From the NCBI GenBank assembly GCA_035354275.1, contig DAOQAU010000001.1, positions 47,721 to 111,720 on the forward strand: a stretch of DNA of 64,000 nucleotides, written 5' to 3'. Position numbers and translations under genes: made by a program. The notes beneath the pieces are model-generated. The model was given only the letters and a program-made list of their open reading frames with translations, had not been told where the DNA came from and ran no database searches. Positions 53,361-61,990 of the stretch are shown here, piece after piece. The stretch is from DAOQAU01 sp035354275 (GTDB lineage: Bacteria > Cyanobacteriota > Vampirovibrionia > Gastranaerophilales > Gastranaerophilaceae). Position 1 is the stretch's first letter. Each line of letters opens with the position of its first letter.

Positions 53361-53466
53361 GAGAGTAACAGGTAAATAGGTGTTTTAGTTTAAAAGTCGA
53401 ATAGTCGATAAGTTGAAAAGTTAAAAACTATTCAACTATTCAACTCTTAGACTGTTCAACTAGTTA
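53361..53466. repeat. Inverted TTGAAAAG / CTATTCAA arrays at the outer-membrane channel stop codon
   Basis: 53390-53422 is 8-mer TTTAAAAG, TCGAATAG, TCGATAAG, TTGAAAAG. 53427-53463 is the complementary ACTATTCA, ACTATTCA style. The arms can pair. The right arm begins at the TAA stop of the 53464 gene. Confidence 0.75.
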
Positions 53467-54834
53467 AAGTTTTCCGCCGACTGCTTTATAAAGGCTTATT
53501 TCGTTGATGTAGCAGTCTGTTTTGCTTGAAACCACCATCTTGTTAAGAACAAGCAAAGTTTCTTTCTGCTGAATTAAGTCAAGCCCCGAAATAACACCCT
53601 GTTCATACCTTTTTTGCATATAGCCGTAATCTTTTTCCTGCATTTGATATGCTTTTAAGTTATTGTTATATTTATCATTATCCAATTTGAGCGAACTAAG
53701 TGCATCATTAACTTCTTGAATGGCAACAAGATTTGTTTTTTGATAATTTTGCAAAATCTGTTCATATCTGTTTTTATAAATTTTTAAATTGGCAATTCTT
53801 GCCCCGCCCGTAAACAAAGGTAAAAGTGCCTGACCGCCCATAATAGCCAGCGCATTTTTCCAGTCAAAGGAAGCTCCCAGTGAACTTGTGTTAAAAAACA
53901 AAAGCCCTATGATATCAATTTTGGGCAAAAATTCCTTTTTTGCCACCCTAACATCAATCCCTGCTTTTTCAACCATTTTTTCTGCCGCCTGATAATCAGG
54001 CCTTTGTGTGATAACTTCAGATGAAATTTCGTTTGGAATATTCAATTTATAATTCATTTCATCGTAAGAAATTCTTTTAAATTCCTTTGTGTTATCAGGG
54101 CTGTCGCCGATTAAAACCGCAAGGTGATTTAAGACAATTTCTCTTGCCTTTTGCAAATCTGATAAATCAGTTTGTGCCAATACATAAGCCTTTTCGGCAC
54201 GCATTAAATCTGCTGTGGAAGTAATCCCCTGAACGTTTCTTATTTTCATCAGGTCATAAATTTCTTTTCTGTCTGAGATTATCTGCTGCTGAAGTTCAAT
54301 GAGTTTGTCCATTTTAACAAGATTAAAATAAGCAGCCCCGACAGCAGATGCCACGGAAATATATGCCGTTTTTTCATTGAATTGGCTTGCTTCATAATAC
54401 TTTTTTATCGCCTTTGTTTTGTCCCTGTTTTTCAGGAAAATATCCGCTTCATAATTTACCATAAGCGGAAATCCGTAAGAAACTTCAGTGTTGGAAACCC
54501 CGTTCATTTTGTAAAGTGCCGGCGCAAAACCGACAGAAGCGGTAGGTAATTCTCTTGAAAATTGTGCTTTTACACTCTGTCTTGCTTCTTCAACTTTTAA
54601 TGTTGCGATTTTTAAATCGTAATTGTTTTTTATGGCTTTTATGATATAGCCTTGTAAATATTCATCGTTATAACCCTGCCACCACTCAAGATTGACGTCT
54701 TTGAATTTATATTCGCTCACCTGCGATTGTATAACTCTTTTATTTTTTATTTCTTTATTTTTTACCGCCAAAACAGGCATTGCATTCAAAGCCAAAATTG
54801 CTATGCTTAGTGTAATTGATATTATTTTTTTCAT
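53464..54834 (-). CDS. TolC/NodT-like outer-membrane efflux channel
   Basis: 456 residues with a signal peptide (KKIISITLSIAILALNAMPVLA). WWQGYNDEYLQGYIIKAIKNNYDLKIATLKVEEAR opening and two repeats of the OEP helical-barrel domain (second near QRPDYQAAEKMVEKAG, KEFLPKIDI). Outer channel of a tripartite pump. Divergent from marR-emrA-emrB, with which it shares an operator region. Indicates an outer membrane. Confidence 0.88.
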   Translation of the reverse strand: MKKIISITLSIAILALNAMPVLAVKNKEIKNKRVIQSQVSEYKFKDVNLEWWQGYNDEYLQGYIIKAIKNNYDLKIATLKVEEARQSVKAQFSRELPTASVGFAPALYKMNGVSNTEVSYGFPLMVNYEADIFLKNRDKTKAIKKYYEASQFNEKTAYISVASAVGAAYFNLVKMDKLIELQQQIISDRKEIYDLMKIRNVQGITSTADLMRAEKAYVLAQTDLSDLQKAREIVLNHLAVLIGDSPDNTKEFKRISYDEMNYKLNIPNEISSEVITQRPDYQAAEKMVEKAGIDVRVAKKEFLPKIDIIGLLFFNTSSLGASFDWKNALAIMGGQALLPLFTGGARIANLKIYKNRYEQILQNYQKTNLVAIQEVNDALSSLKLDNDKYNNNLKAYQMQEKDYGYMQKRYEQGVISGLDLIQQKETLLVLNKMVVSSKTDCYINEISLYKAVGGKL

Positions 54835-54954
54835 TTCATTTCCTCTGTTTTAGTTGATAATGTAAATATGTTATAAGGTGAAAAGCTTTTGCTTGCCCTC
54901 TTGCCTTCATTTACCCCCTATTTACTTTTTCCTAATGGTATGCTAACATAATAT

Positions 54955-54984
54955 TGTTGTAATTGCAACATGTAATCATTACAT
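54955..54984. promoter_or_regulatory. Operator-like palindromes for the MarR regulator
   Basis: ATGTAATCATTACAT (54970-54984) is a perfect 7+1+7 palindrome. It is flanked by TGTTG...CAACA (54955-54970) and by an outer CAACATG...CATGTTG pair. MarR dimers bind palindromes of this size. It lies between the divergent efflux genes, just upstream of the marR -35 box. Confidence 0.65.
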
Positions 54985-54988
54985 CATG

Positions 54989-55017
54989 TTGGAACTCTAA
55001 CAAAAAGGATTTACAAT
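54989..55017 (+). promoter_or_regulatory. marR-emrA-emrB promoter
   Basis: TTGGAA (54989-54994), 17-nt spacer, TACAAT (55012-55017). The -35 box touches the palindrome above, so bound MarR would block polymerase and autoregulate. Confidence 0.6.
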
Positions 55018-55038
55018 AATATTATACGGCAGGTTTGG

Positions 55039-55506
55039 ATGAAAGAAAAAGAAACGACAAATTATTTTAACAGTTCGATTTATTTAATGGAACAGGTTGT
55101 TACTTACGCAAAAATCAAAGGCACACAATTTTTTAAAGAGCTGAAAATGGGTGTAACAATAGACCAATTTGTTGCTTTGGATGCGGTTTATTCAAGCAAC
55201 GATATTTGCCAAAGGGATCTGTCAAAACTTATATTAAAAGACCGTTCAAATACCGGCAGAATTTTAAATATTCTTGAACTGAACGGTTTTATAAAAAGAG
55301 TCATTGAGACAAAAGGCAAAAGGTTAGTCAAAAAGATTTACATAACCCAAAGCGGCAAAAAACTTGTAGAAGAAAGTATTCCTAAATTGAGAAGCGCATT
55401 TTTACAAGTTTTTGAGAATATTTCAGATAAAGATTTTATGATTTTAAGGGAAACACTGGAAAAAATGAAACTCAGCTTAAGCAAAACAACCAGCATACAA
55501 ATTTAA
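55039..55506 (+). CDS. MarR-family transcriptional regulator
   Basis: 155 residues: dimerisation helices at both ends, winged helix with FVALDAVYSSNDICQRDLSKLILKDRSNTGRILNILELNGFIKRV and wing ETKGKRLVKKIYITQSGKKLV. Expected to repress the pump until a drug, dye or phenolic ligand binds. First gene of the plus-strand efflux operon, 13 bp before the membrane-fusion gene. Confidence 0.9.
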   Translation: MKEKETTNYFNSSIYLMEQVVTYAKIKGTQFFKELKMGVTIDQFVALDAVYSSNDICQRDLSKLILKDRSNTGRILNILELNGFIKRVIETKGKRLVKKIYITQSGKKLVEESIPKLRSAFLQVFENISDKDFMILRETLEKMKLSLSKTTSIQI

Positions 55507-55519
55507 AGGAAGGAATAAA

Positions 55520-56491
55520 ATGTCAAACGAAAAAAATAGCAAATTAATGAAAAAAAGATTTTTAATCCCCTCAATAACAATCATTGTGGCAATTTTGGCA
55601 CTTATCGGAATGATAAATTCTTCAAGATATCAATCAACCGAAGATGCTTACGTTGAAACACACACGGTCGCAGTTGCACCAAAAGTTTCAGGACAGGTTA
55701 TTGAAATGTATGTAAATGATAACCAGCATGTAAACGCAGGAGATTTGGTCGCAAAGATAGATTCTGCCGATTACGGAGCAAAGCTGGATGAAATTTCTGC
55801 AAAATATGAGGCTACGCTTTTAAAGCAAAAAAATGCAAAAGCTGTATATGAAGCAGCGAATTCTCAAATAACTCTGGCTAAAAAAAATTTAGACAGATAC
55901 ACAGAGCTTTATAAATCAGGTGCAGCATCAAAATTAGAATTTGATAACGCAAAAACAAATTACGACAACGCTCAGGCATCTTTAACTCAAGCGCATCAAA
56001 ATTTACTTTCAAAAGAAAATAACAGGGTGGCAGATGCCGATTTAAAACAGCTTGCCGCGACCAAAAAGCAAGCACAGCTTGCATATTCTTATACAAATAT
56101 TTATGCACCCCAATCGGGCTTTGTTTCAAACAAAACAATCGCCAAAGGTGCAATAGTACAGGCAGGACAGCCCTTGTTTACACTTGTTCCCGATGATATT
56201 TGGATAGTTGCAAACTTTAAAGAAAGCCAGCTTGAAAATATGAAAGTCGGACAAGAAGTAGAAATCAAAGTAGATGCATACCCGCACAAAAGATTTAAAG
56301 GAAAAATCGACAGCATTCAAAGGATTTCAGGTGCAAAATCAAGTTTATTTCCGCCTGAAAATGCGGTGGGAAGTTTTGTAAAAATTGTTCAAAGAATTCC
56401 CGTTAAAATTGTTTTTGCAGAAAAAATAGACACAAGCAAATATACAATCGTGCCCGGAATGTCGGTTGAACCAAAAGTTAAAGTAAAATAG
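55520..56491 (+). CDS. emrA: EmrA/HlyD-type membrane fusion protein
   Basis: 323 residues. One N-terminal membrane helix (about 11-29), ESTEDAYVETHTVAVAPKVSGQV-type lipoyl half, a long alpha hairpin (residues ~90-170), second lipoyl half YTNIYAPQSGFVSNKTIAKGAIV and a beta-barrel. Bridges the inner-membrane MFS pump to the TolC-like channel. AAGGAAGG ribosome site. Confidence 0.9.
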   Translation: MSNEKNSKLMKKRFLIPSITIIVAILALIGMINSSRYQSTEDAYVETHTVAVAPKVSGQVIEMYVNDNQHVNAGDLVAKIDSADYGAKLDEISAKYEATLLKQKNAKAVYEAANSQITLAKKNLDRYTELYKSGAASKLEFDNAKTNYDNAQASLTQAHQNLLSKENNRVADADLKQLAATKKQAQLAYSYTNIYAPQSGFVSNKTIAKGAIVQAGQPLFTLVPDDIWIVANFKESQLENMKVGQEVEIKVDAYPHKRFKGKIDSIQRISGAKSSLFPPENAVGSFVKIVQRIPVKIVFAEKIDTSKYTIVPGMSVEPKVKVK

Positions 56492-56499
56492 TGAAGTAA

Positions 56500-58089
56500 A
56501 TGTCCGAAAATATAAATAACTTGAAAACAGAAGAATGGAAATTGCCGGAAAACCCTTGGCCGGCAACTTTTGCCGTGATGATTGCGGTTTTTATGTTTGT
56601 ATTGGATTCCACAATCGCAAATGTGGCACTTCCTCACATGGCAGGAAGTTTTTCTTCAAGCAACGAAGAAGCTATGTGGATTTTAACCAGTTACATGATT
56701 GCAAGCGGAATAATTTTACCTTCTGTGGCTTGGTTCAGCGGAGTTTTCGGCAGAAAAAACTTTTTTATAGGCTGTGTAATTATCTTCACGGTGTCTTCGT
56801 TTTTGTGCGGCTTGGCGGCATCACTTGATCAAATGATTATTGCAAGAATTTTGCAAGGACTTGGGGGCGGTGCTATTGTGCCTGTGGCTCAAGCTATTCT
56901 TATTGAAAATTTTCCGCTTGAAAAACGCCGTATGGCTATGTCTGTTTTCGGTGTAGGAATTATTATCGCACCTATTGTAGGACCTGTTTTAGGCGGCTGG
57001 ATTACGGACAATTATAACTGGCACTGGATTTTTTACATAAATGTACCGATTGGTTTTCTTGCAGCTTTAATGGCAAATATGTTTATAGAAGACCCGCCTT
57101 TTGCAAGAAAAAAAGAAGGACAAAAAATAGATTTTTTAGGCTTCAGTTTTTTAATTATCTGGCTTGTTTGCCTGCAAATTGTCCTTGACAAAGGAAACAA
57201 CGCCGATTGGTTTAATTCCCCTTGGGTTTGCTGGACCTTTGCCGCATCAATGCTTTCAATGGTTGCCTTCGGGGTTTCGCAGTTTGTAAACAGCAAATCT
57301 ATAATCGATTTGAAAGTTTTTAAAGACAAAAATTTTACATTCGGAACAATTTTTATGGTTTTGGTTACAGCGGTATTGTATTCTTCTATTGCAATTATGC
57401 CGTTATTTTTGCAAAATCTTTTGAGATATTCGGCATATTTAAGCGGTTTGAGCATGATGCCAAGAGGCGTCGGAAGTGTAACCGGTTTAATTATAACGGG
57501 TATTTTCGCAAAGAAAATCGACGACAGACTCTTAATTGCAATCGGACTTGCCCTTATGGGTGTATCAAGTTTAATGTTTGGATTTTTAAACCTTCAAATA
57601 TCAATGATTAATATTATAATTCCGAATTTTATCTTCGGATTGGGAATGAGCTGTTGTATGATTGCAATAAGTACGATTTCAGTTGTCACTTTAAGAGCCG
57701 AACAGATGACAAATGCCACAGGGGTGCAAAATCTGCTGAAAAACATCGGCGGTGCTGTCGGTATGTCTATTGTTGCGACTTTTCTCTCACGCTTTGCGCA
57801 GGTTCATCAAAACATGATGGTCGGAAACTTAAACCCGCTTAACCCCGCCTTTCAATACAAAGTAAGTGCCATGACCGCTGCTTTTTCAAAATATTTCGCG
57901 CTTCCGCTTGCCCAACAAAAAGCAAATTATCTTATGTATGTTGAATTGCTTAAGCAGTCAAGCCTGTGGGCATTTATGGATGCTTTTAGAATTTTTGGGG
58001 TAATTTGTTTTATAATAATGCCGCTGCTTTTGTTTATGAAGCCTCACAAATCAAATTCAACAGAAGACGGATTTTCTGCGATGCACTAA
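56500..58089 (+). CDS. emrB: EmrB/QacA-type drug:H+ antiporter (DHA2, 14 TM)
   Basis: 529 residues with about 14 membrane segments. Motif D1 LDSTIANVALPHMAGSF, ITSYMIASG-type WILTSYMIASGI, motif A GRKNFFIG, motif C GVGIIIAPIVGPVLGGWI and NWHWIFYINVPIG. Proton-driven export across the inner membrane, working with the adjacent EmrA-like adaptor and TolC-like channel. Confidence 0.93.
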   Translation: MSENINNLKTEEWKLPENPWPATFAVMIAVFMFVLDSTIANVALPHMAGSFSSSNEEAMWILTSYMIASGIILPSVAWFSGVFGRKNFFIGCVIIFTVSSFLCGLAASLDQMIIARILQGLGGGAIVPVAQAILIENFPLEKRRMAMSVFGVGIIIAPIVGPVLGGWITDNYNWHWIFYINVPIGFLAALMANMFIEDPPFARKKEGQKIDFLGFSFLIIWLVCLQIVLDKGNNADWFNSPWVCWTFAASMLSMVAFGVSQFVNSKSIIDLKVFKDKNFTFGTIFMVLVTAVLYSSIAIMPLFLQNLLRYSAYLSGLSMMPRGVGSVTGLIITGIFAKKIDDRLLIAIGLALMGVSSLMFGFLNLQISMINIIIPNFIFGLGMSCCMIAISTISVVTLRAEQMTNATGVQNLLKNIGGAVGMSIVATFLSRFAQVHQNMMVGNLNPLNPAFQYKVSAMTAAFSKYFALPLAQQKANYLMYVELLKQSSLWAFMDAFRIFGVICFIIMPLLLFMKPHKSNSTEDGFSAMH

Positions 58090-58165
58090 ATATAATCAGG
58101 CTTAATAACTTTACATTTAGCTTAAAATAATATACAATATTTTAGTCAATCGGGAGAAGGGTTTT

Positions 58166-60109
58166 ATGAAAAAGAAATTAATTGCTTTAACGTTTGCGTG
58201 CACATTGGCAGCTTCGACTACAGGGGTTTTTGCGCAAGAAGATTCATCTGCGCCTGTTCAGGTTCACCCTGCAAAGACAGATAATATAAAAGCCTTCCCC
58301 GAAAATCTTCCTCAAAATCCGACTGTCGGACAGGGCCAAACTCTTTCGACAAAAATTCAATATTCAAAGTTTCGAAAAGTACATAAAAAAGTTACAAAAA
58401 AGTATGTTAATTACGATGAAGTCGATAAACTTATCGAAAACAGCTACTATGAAGATGCAGATAAAATATTAAAAACCGCCATTAATTCAAATTCAAAAAA
58501 TATAAAAGCAAAAGCACTTTGGGTTGTTTCTCTTGCAAAACAGTACAAGCTTGACCCTGCGCAAACCCAATTAAACGAACTTTTGAAAAAATATCCCGAC
58601 AATGCCGACCTGCACTATGCGCAAGGGATTATTTATTACAAAAGAACAACATCTTCAAATATGGAGCATATTAAAAATTCGCAAAAATTATTTGAAGATT
58701 CCCTGAAAGAATTTAATAAAGCAATTGAATTGGACAAAAAAGATGCCAGGTATTATAACGCGGCAGGGGTGGTTTCGCTTCAGTTGGGAAAAGACGCGGA
58801 TGCGAGAAAGCTTTTTGCCAAAGCCGTAGAGCTTAACCCCAAATATTCAACCGCAATAGACAATATGGGAACAATGGATTTTGTTGACGGGAAATTGGAG
58901 GATGCGGAAAAAAAATTCAATCAGGCACTTTTGCACAACACCCAAAACACAACCGCAATGTATCATTTGGCACAAGTAGCAAATCAAAGACAACAATACT
59001 CAAACGCTTTGACTTATCTAAACAACGCTCTTGCGATTAATCCAAATTCTTATGCGTTTCAAAATTTATCAGGCGAAATATATGCAAAACAAGGAAACGA
59101 AGCTGCCGCAATAAACGCTTTCAGAAAAGCGGTTATGATAAAGCCCGAATTTGCACCTGCCTACTTTAACCTTGCCGAAGTCTATGAAAAAAGAGGCGAC
59201 GGAGAATTTGCAATCGAACAGCTTAAAACCGCACTTGCAATAGACCCTACTTTCTACGATGCAAAGCTTAAAATTGCAGACATTTCCCTTGCAAGCGGAA
59301 AATATAATCAGGCAATAGATAATTATTCGGCACTTGCCCAAATAGACGACTATAAAAACGATGCGCTCAAAGGACTTGCAAACGCTTATTTTGCAAAGGC
59401 CCAAATTTCTTCAAATAAATCGGTTTTGGGCTCGAGTCAAGAGCTTTACAAAGCATTTGATGAACTAAACAATGCGATAAAAGCAAATAACGATGATTTG
59501 GAACTTCATCTGGCAAAACTAAAGCTTGCAAAAGTAATAAATCAGCCCGCAATGAGCCAGGATGAACTTCAGAACATAATTAACTCAAACGATACTACAC
59601 TTACGGCTATGGTGGTAAAAGGCGAAGCTTATATGACTTTAAACAACAGCCCTGAAGCCAAAAAAATGTTTGACGCTGCTGCCGCTTGCGCTAAAACCCT
59701 TGAAGACCGACAGTATTTAACAGAAATTTTTATCTACAACAAACAGTACGAAAGTGCGCAGGCAATTATCGACAATATTTTAAAGAGTGACCCGCAAAAT
59801 ACTCAAGCACTTGCCAATTCGGATTACATTAAAAAATGCGAAAAATATTCCCAAAACAGTCTTAAATCAGCACAATATTTCTTGAAATCAAAAAATTATC
59901 CTACAGCGCAAGAATATGCAACCCGCGCAATAGGGCTTAACCCTAACAACTCTCAAGGCTATGTGATTTTGGCAGAGGCCTGCGAACAGCAAAAGGATTA
60001 CAATTCTGCAATCGCAAACTACAAAATTTATCTGAATATGACCCCGACTTCTGCGGATAAAAATAAAATCCAAAACAAAATTAAATACCTTGAAAACAGA
60101 TTTAAGTAA
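58166..60109 (+). CDS. Exported TPR-repeat protein, 647 aa
   Basis: Signal peptide KKLIALTFACTLAASTTGVFA. At least ten tetratricopeptide repeats: for example ARYYNAAGVVSLQLGKDADARKLFAKAVELNPKY, TAMYHLAQVANQRQQYSNALTYLNNALAINPN, and the last pair near residues 570-640. TPR arrays bind partner proteins; a periplasmic assembly or envelope scaffold is plausible. GGGAGAAGGG ribosome site. Confidence 0.82.
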   Translation: MKKKLIALTFACTLAASTTGVFAQEDSSAPVQVHPAKTDNIKAFPENLPQNPTVGQGQTLSTKIQYSKFRKVHKKVTKKYVNYDEVDKLIENSYYEDADKILKTAINSNSKNIKAKALWVVSLAKQYKLDPAQTQLNELLKKYPDNADLHYAQGIIYYKRTTSSNMEHIKNSQKLFEDSLKEFNKAIELDKKDARYYNAAGVVSLQLGKDADARKLFAKAVELNPKYSTAIDNMGTMDFVDGKLEDAEKKFNQALLHNTQNTTAMYHLAQVANQRQQYSNALTYLNNALAINPNSYAFQNLSGEIYAKQGNEAAAINAFRKAVMIKPEFAPAYFNLAEVYEKRGDGEFAIEQLKTALAIDPTFYDAKLKIADISLASGKYNQAIDNYSALAQIDDYKNDALKGLANAYFAKAQISSNKSVLGSSQELYKAFDELNNAIKANNDDLELHLAKLKLAKVINQPAMSQDELQNIINSNDTTLTAMVVKGEAYMTLNNSPEAKKMFDAAAACAKTLEDRQYLTEIFIYNKQYESAQAIIDNILKSDPQNTQALANSDYIKKCEKYSQNSLKSAQYFLKSKNYPTAQEYATRAIGLNPNNSQGYVILAEACEQQKDYNSAIANYKIYLNMTPTSADKNKIQNKIKYLENRFK

Positions 60110-60184
60110 AACCTTCTTAACAAAATTCTTGTAATTTATGCACTTTTGTAATATGCTCAGAGCATTAACACTATCCTCTGTATA

Positions 60185-60207
60185 TTTGTGCCGTCATTAA
60201 GCACAAA
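60185..60207 (+). promoter_or_regulatory. Leader hairpin before rpsT
   Basis: TTTGTGC / GCACAAA stem with a 9-nt loop, about 28 bp before the S20 start. It could serve S20 autoregulation; inference. Confidence 0.35.
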
Positions 60208-60234
60208 AATCAATTAAGAAAGGTAAAACCAAAA

Positions 60235-60507
60235 ATGGCAAATATTAAATCAGCAAAAAAGAGAATCTTAACCGCCGAAAGAAACGCTGAAAAAAATACA
60301 GCATTCAAATCTTCGATTAAAACAGCTGTTAAAAAAGTGCTTGAACTTGCTCAAGGCAAAGACAAAAAAGCACTTGATGAAGCAGTTTCAAAAGTTTATA
60401 AACTTTGCGACAAAGCGGTTGTAAAAGGAATCTTGCACAAAAATACAGCCGCAAGAAAAAAATCAAGACTGTCTCTTGCACTCAACAAGCTCAGTGCAAA
60501 AAAGTAA
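60235..60507 (+). CDS. rpsT: 30S ribosomal protein S20
   Basis: 90 residues, very Lys/Ala-rich: ANIKSAKKRILTAERN, then KSSIKTAVKKVLEL and the end HKNTAARKKSRLSLALNKL. Binds 16S rRNA. AAAGG ribosome site and a terminator directly after. Confidence 0.96.
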   Translation: MANIKSAKKRILTAERNAEKNTAFKSSIKTAVKKVLELAQGKDKKALDEAVSKVYKLCDKAVVKGILHKNTAARKKSRLSLALNKLSAKK

Positions 60508-60521
60508 TTAATATTTTAAAT

Positions 60522-60557
60522 AAAAAACAGTGGTTTCAAAAAACCACTGTTTTTTTA
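60522..60557 (+). terminator. Terminator after rpsT
   Basis: AAAAAACAGTGGTTT / AAACCACTGTTTTTT stem with T-tract. Confidence 0.9.
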
Positions 60558-60579
60558 ACAAAAGATAAAGGATAATTTA

Positions 60580-61110
60580 ATGTTAACAGTATCTAAAATA
60601 AATTCTGTTCCTATATCCTTCAAAAAATTAATTCTGCCGCCTAAAAATTACAAGGTAATAGACGAATATGTTTCACGCTCTGCCCAGCCGGACAAAGAAA
60701 GTTTTTTATGGTTGAAAAATCAAGGCATTACAGATGTTATTAATTTCAGGACCATGTACGAGCCAAAGATAGATTTTGACGAGTCCCAATATTTAAAACA
60801 AATAAACTTAAACTATCATCATTTACCTACAGGCACAAGAACCATAAGTGAACTTACGGTGAAAAAATTTATTGAACTAATTGAAGAAATAAGGAATCCG
60901 AACAGCAAAAGAAAAGTTCATTTGCACTGCAAAGCCGGCGCAGACAGAACAGGATTTTTTACAATGATATACAAAGGACTTTACAACATAGATTCTTTTG
61001 AAAATAATGCAAAAGAAATGCTTGAAATGGGGCACAACCAGGGACTTTTCCCAAACTTGATAAATTCTGCAAAAAAAATGATTGAATTTTTCAAAAAAAT
61101 TAAAGCTTAA
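60580..61110 (+). CDS. Cysteine phosphatase (DSP/PTP-like) with SFK-type N-terminus
   Basis: 176 residues. The P-loop HLHCKAGADRTGFF (Cys 117, Arg 123; Cx5R) and an upstream Asp-containing FRTMYEPKIDFDESQ loop are those of dual-specificity or tyrosine-type phosphatases. Substrate unknown: protein, lipid or inositol phosphate. The first 16 residues (MLTVSKINSVPISFKK) resemble the leaders on other proteins in this window. AAAGGA ribosome site. Its end overlaps the convergent NAGPA gene by 4 bp. Confidence 0.82.
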   Translation: MLTVSKINSVPISFKKLILPPKNYKVIDEYVSRSAQPDKESFLWLKNQGITDVINFRTMYEPKIDFDESQYLKQINLNYHHLPTGTRTISELTVKKFIELIEEIRNPNSKRKVHLHCKAGADRTGFFTMIYKGLYNIDSFENNAKEMLEMGHNQGLFPNLINSAKKMIEFFKKIKA

Positions 61111-61913
61111 TAATTCACAATCATAAATGATTTTAAGAGTCTTCCTGCAGAATCGTTTGTCGAAACGACTTCGATTGATTTTTTGTAATTCATTGAGGTG
61201 GAACTTCCACCGTCAAATGCCATAGCTTTTTCAAACCCTAGCTGCTGACACAAATCTCTTGCCTCATAAATTGTCATCGGATTATCGTTTGTGATAATTA
61301 AGATATGAATATCCTGACCTTTAAGCCCTATAATTGTTCTTGCGGTTTTATCAAGAACTGAAGCGGAAGTGCGGACAATTTTCCCGTCTTTTTTAAGTAT
61401 AAAAAATTCTTCTTCCAGTCTTAACTCGGGCAAAAGCATAGGACCGCCCTGTGCTGAAGTTACAACCGAACAAGCAAAATCAAGATTTGTTTTATGAGGG
61501 ACTATTTCATAATTAATTTTTCCGTCACAATCCACCACTCTGAATTCTGTTCTGTTAATAATTTTGTCCAAATTTTGCCTTAAAACAGGGTTCATCAACA
61601 AATTTTCGTTAAATAAAGGATCTGCAGAAATATTTCTGTCGGTTACGATATAGGAAATGGTTTTTTGATTTTTAGGATCAAAAAATCCTGTATTAATGGT
61701 GAACTTTGAGCGTGAAGTTTCATGCGCTTCTTTATTTGTCATTAATTTTTCACTTGAGACAAATTTAATTCCTTTTTGAACTCTTTTCCCGTCAAGCGTA
61801 ATGTGATAAATTCCGTTTTGATAATCAATTTGAACAGGCTCGGAAACACAAAACCCGCAAGAAATCATTGTTATACAAAATAAAGCAACTATTGTTAAAA
61901 AAAATCTATTCAT
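61107..61913 (-). CDS. Phosphodiester glycosidase-family exported protein (NAGPA/DUF2233-like)
   Basis: 268 residues. A signal peptide (FFLTIVALFCITMISCGFC) with a possible lipobox Cys near 19. Core motifs INTGFFDP, CSVVTSAQGGPMLLPE, ARTIIGLKGQDIHILII and KAMAFDGGSSTSM match the NAGPA phosphodiester-glycosidase fold, also seen in exopolysaccharide-linked proteins. Probably periplasmic. AAGGGA ribosome site. Confidence 0.82.
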   Translation of the reverse strand: MNRFFLTIVALFCITMISCGFCVSEPVQIDYQNGIYHITLDGKRVQKGIKFVSSEKLMTNKEAHETSRSKFTINTGFFDPKNQKTISYIVTDRNISADPLFNENLLMNPVLRQNLDKIINRTEFRVVDCDGKINYEIVPHKTNLDFACSVVTSAQGGPMLLPELRLEEEFFILKKDGKIVRTSASVLDKTARTIIGLKGQDIHILIITNDNPMTIYEARDLCQQLGFEKAMAFDGGSSTSMNYKKSIEVVSTNDSAGRLLKSFMIVNY

Positions 61914-61960
61914 ACAAATCCCTTAAAAATTGTTGGTGGAATAACAGTCCCGCCCTACCC

Positions 61961-61990
61961 CTGTTCACAGTTCACGGCTCACCCTTCACC
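61961..61990. repeat. GTGAAGG array right after the lptF/G stop codon
   Basis: On the minus strand the TAG is followed by GGTGAAGGGTGAGCCGTGAA, CTGTGAACAGG. Just beyond, 61938-61958 holds TGGAATAACAGTCCCGCCC. Confidence 0.72.
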
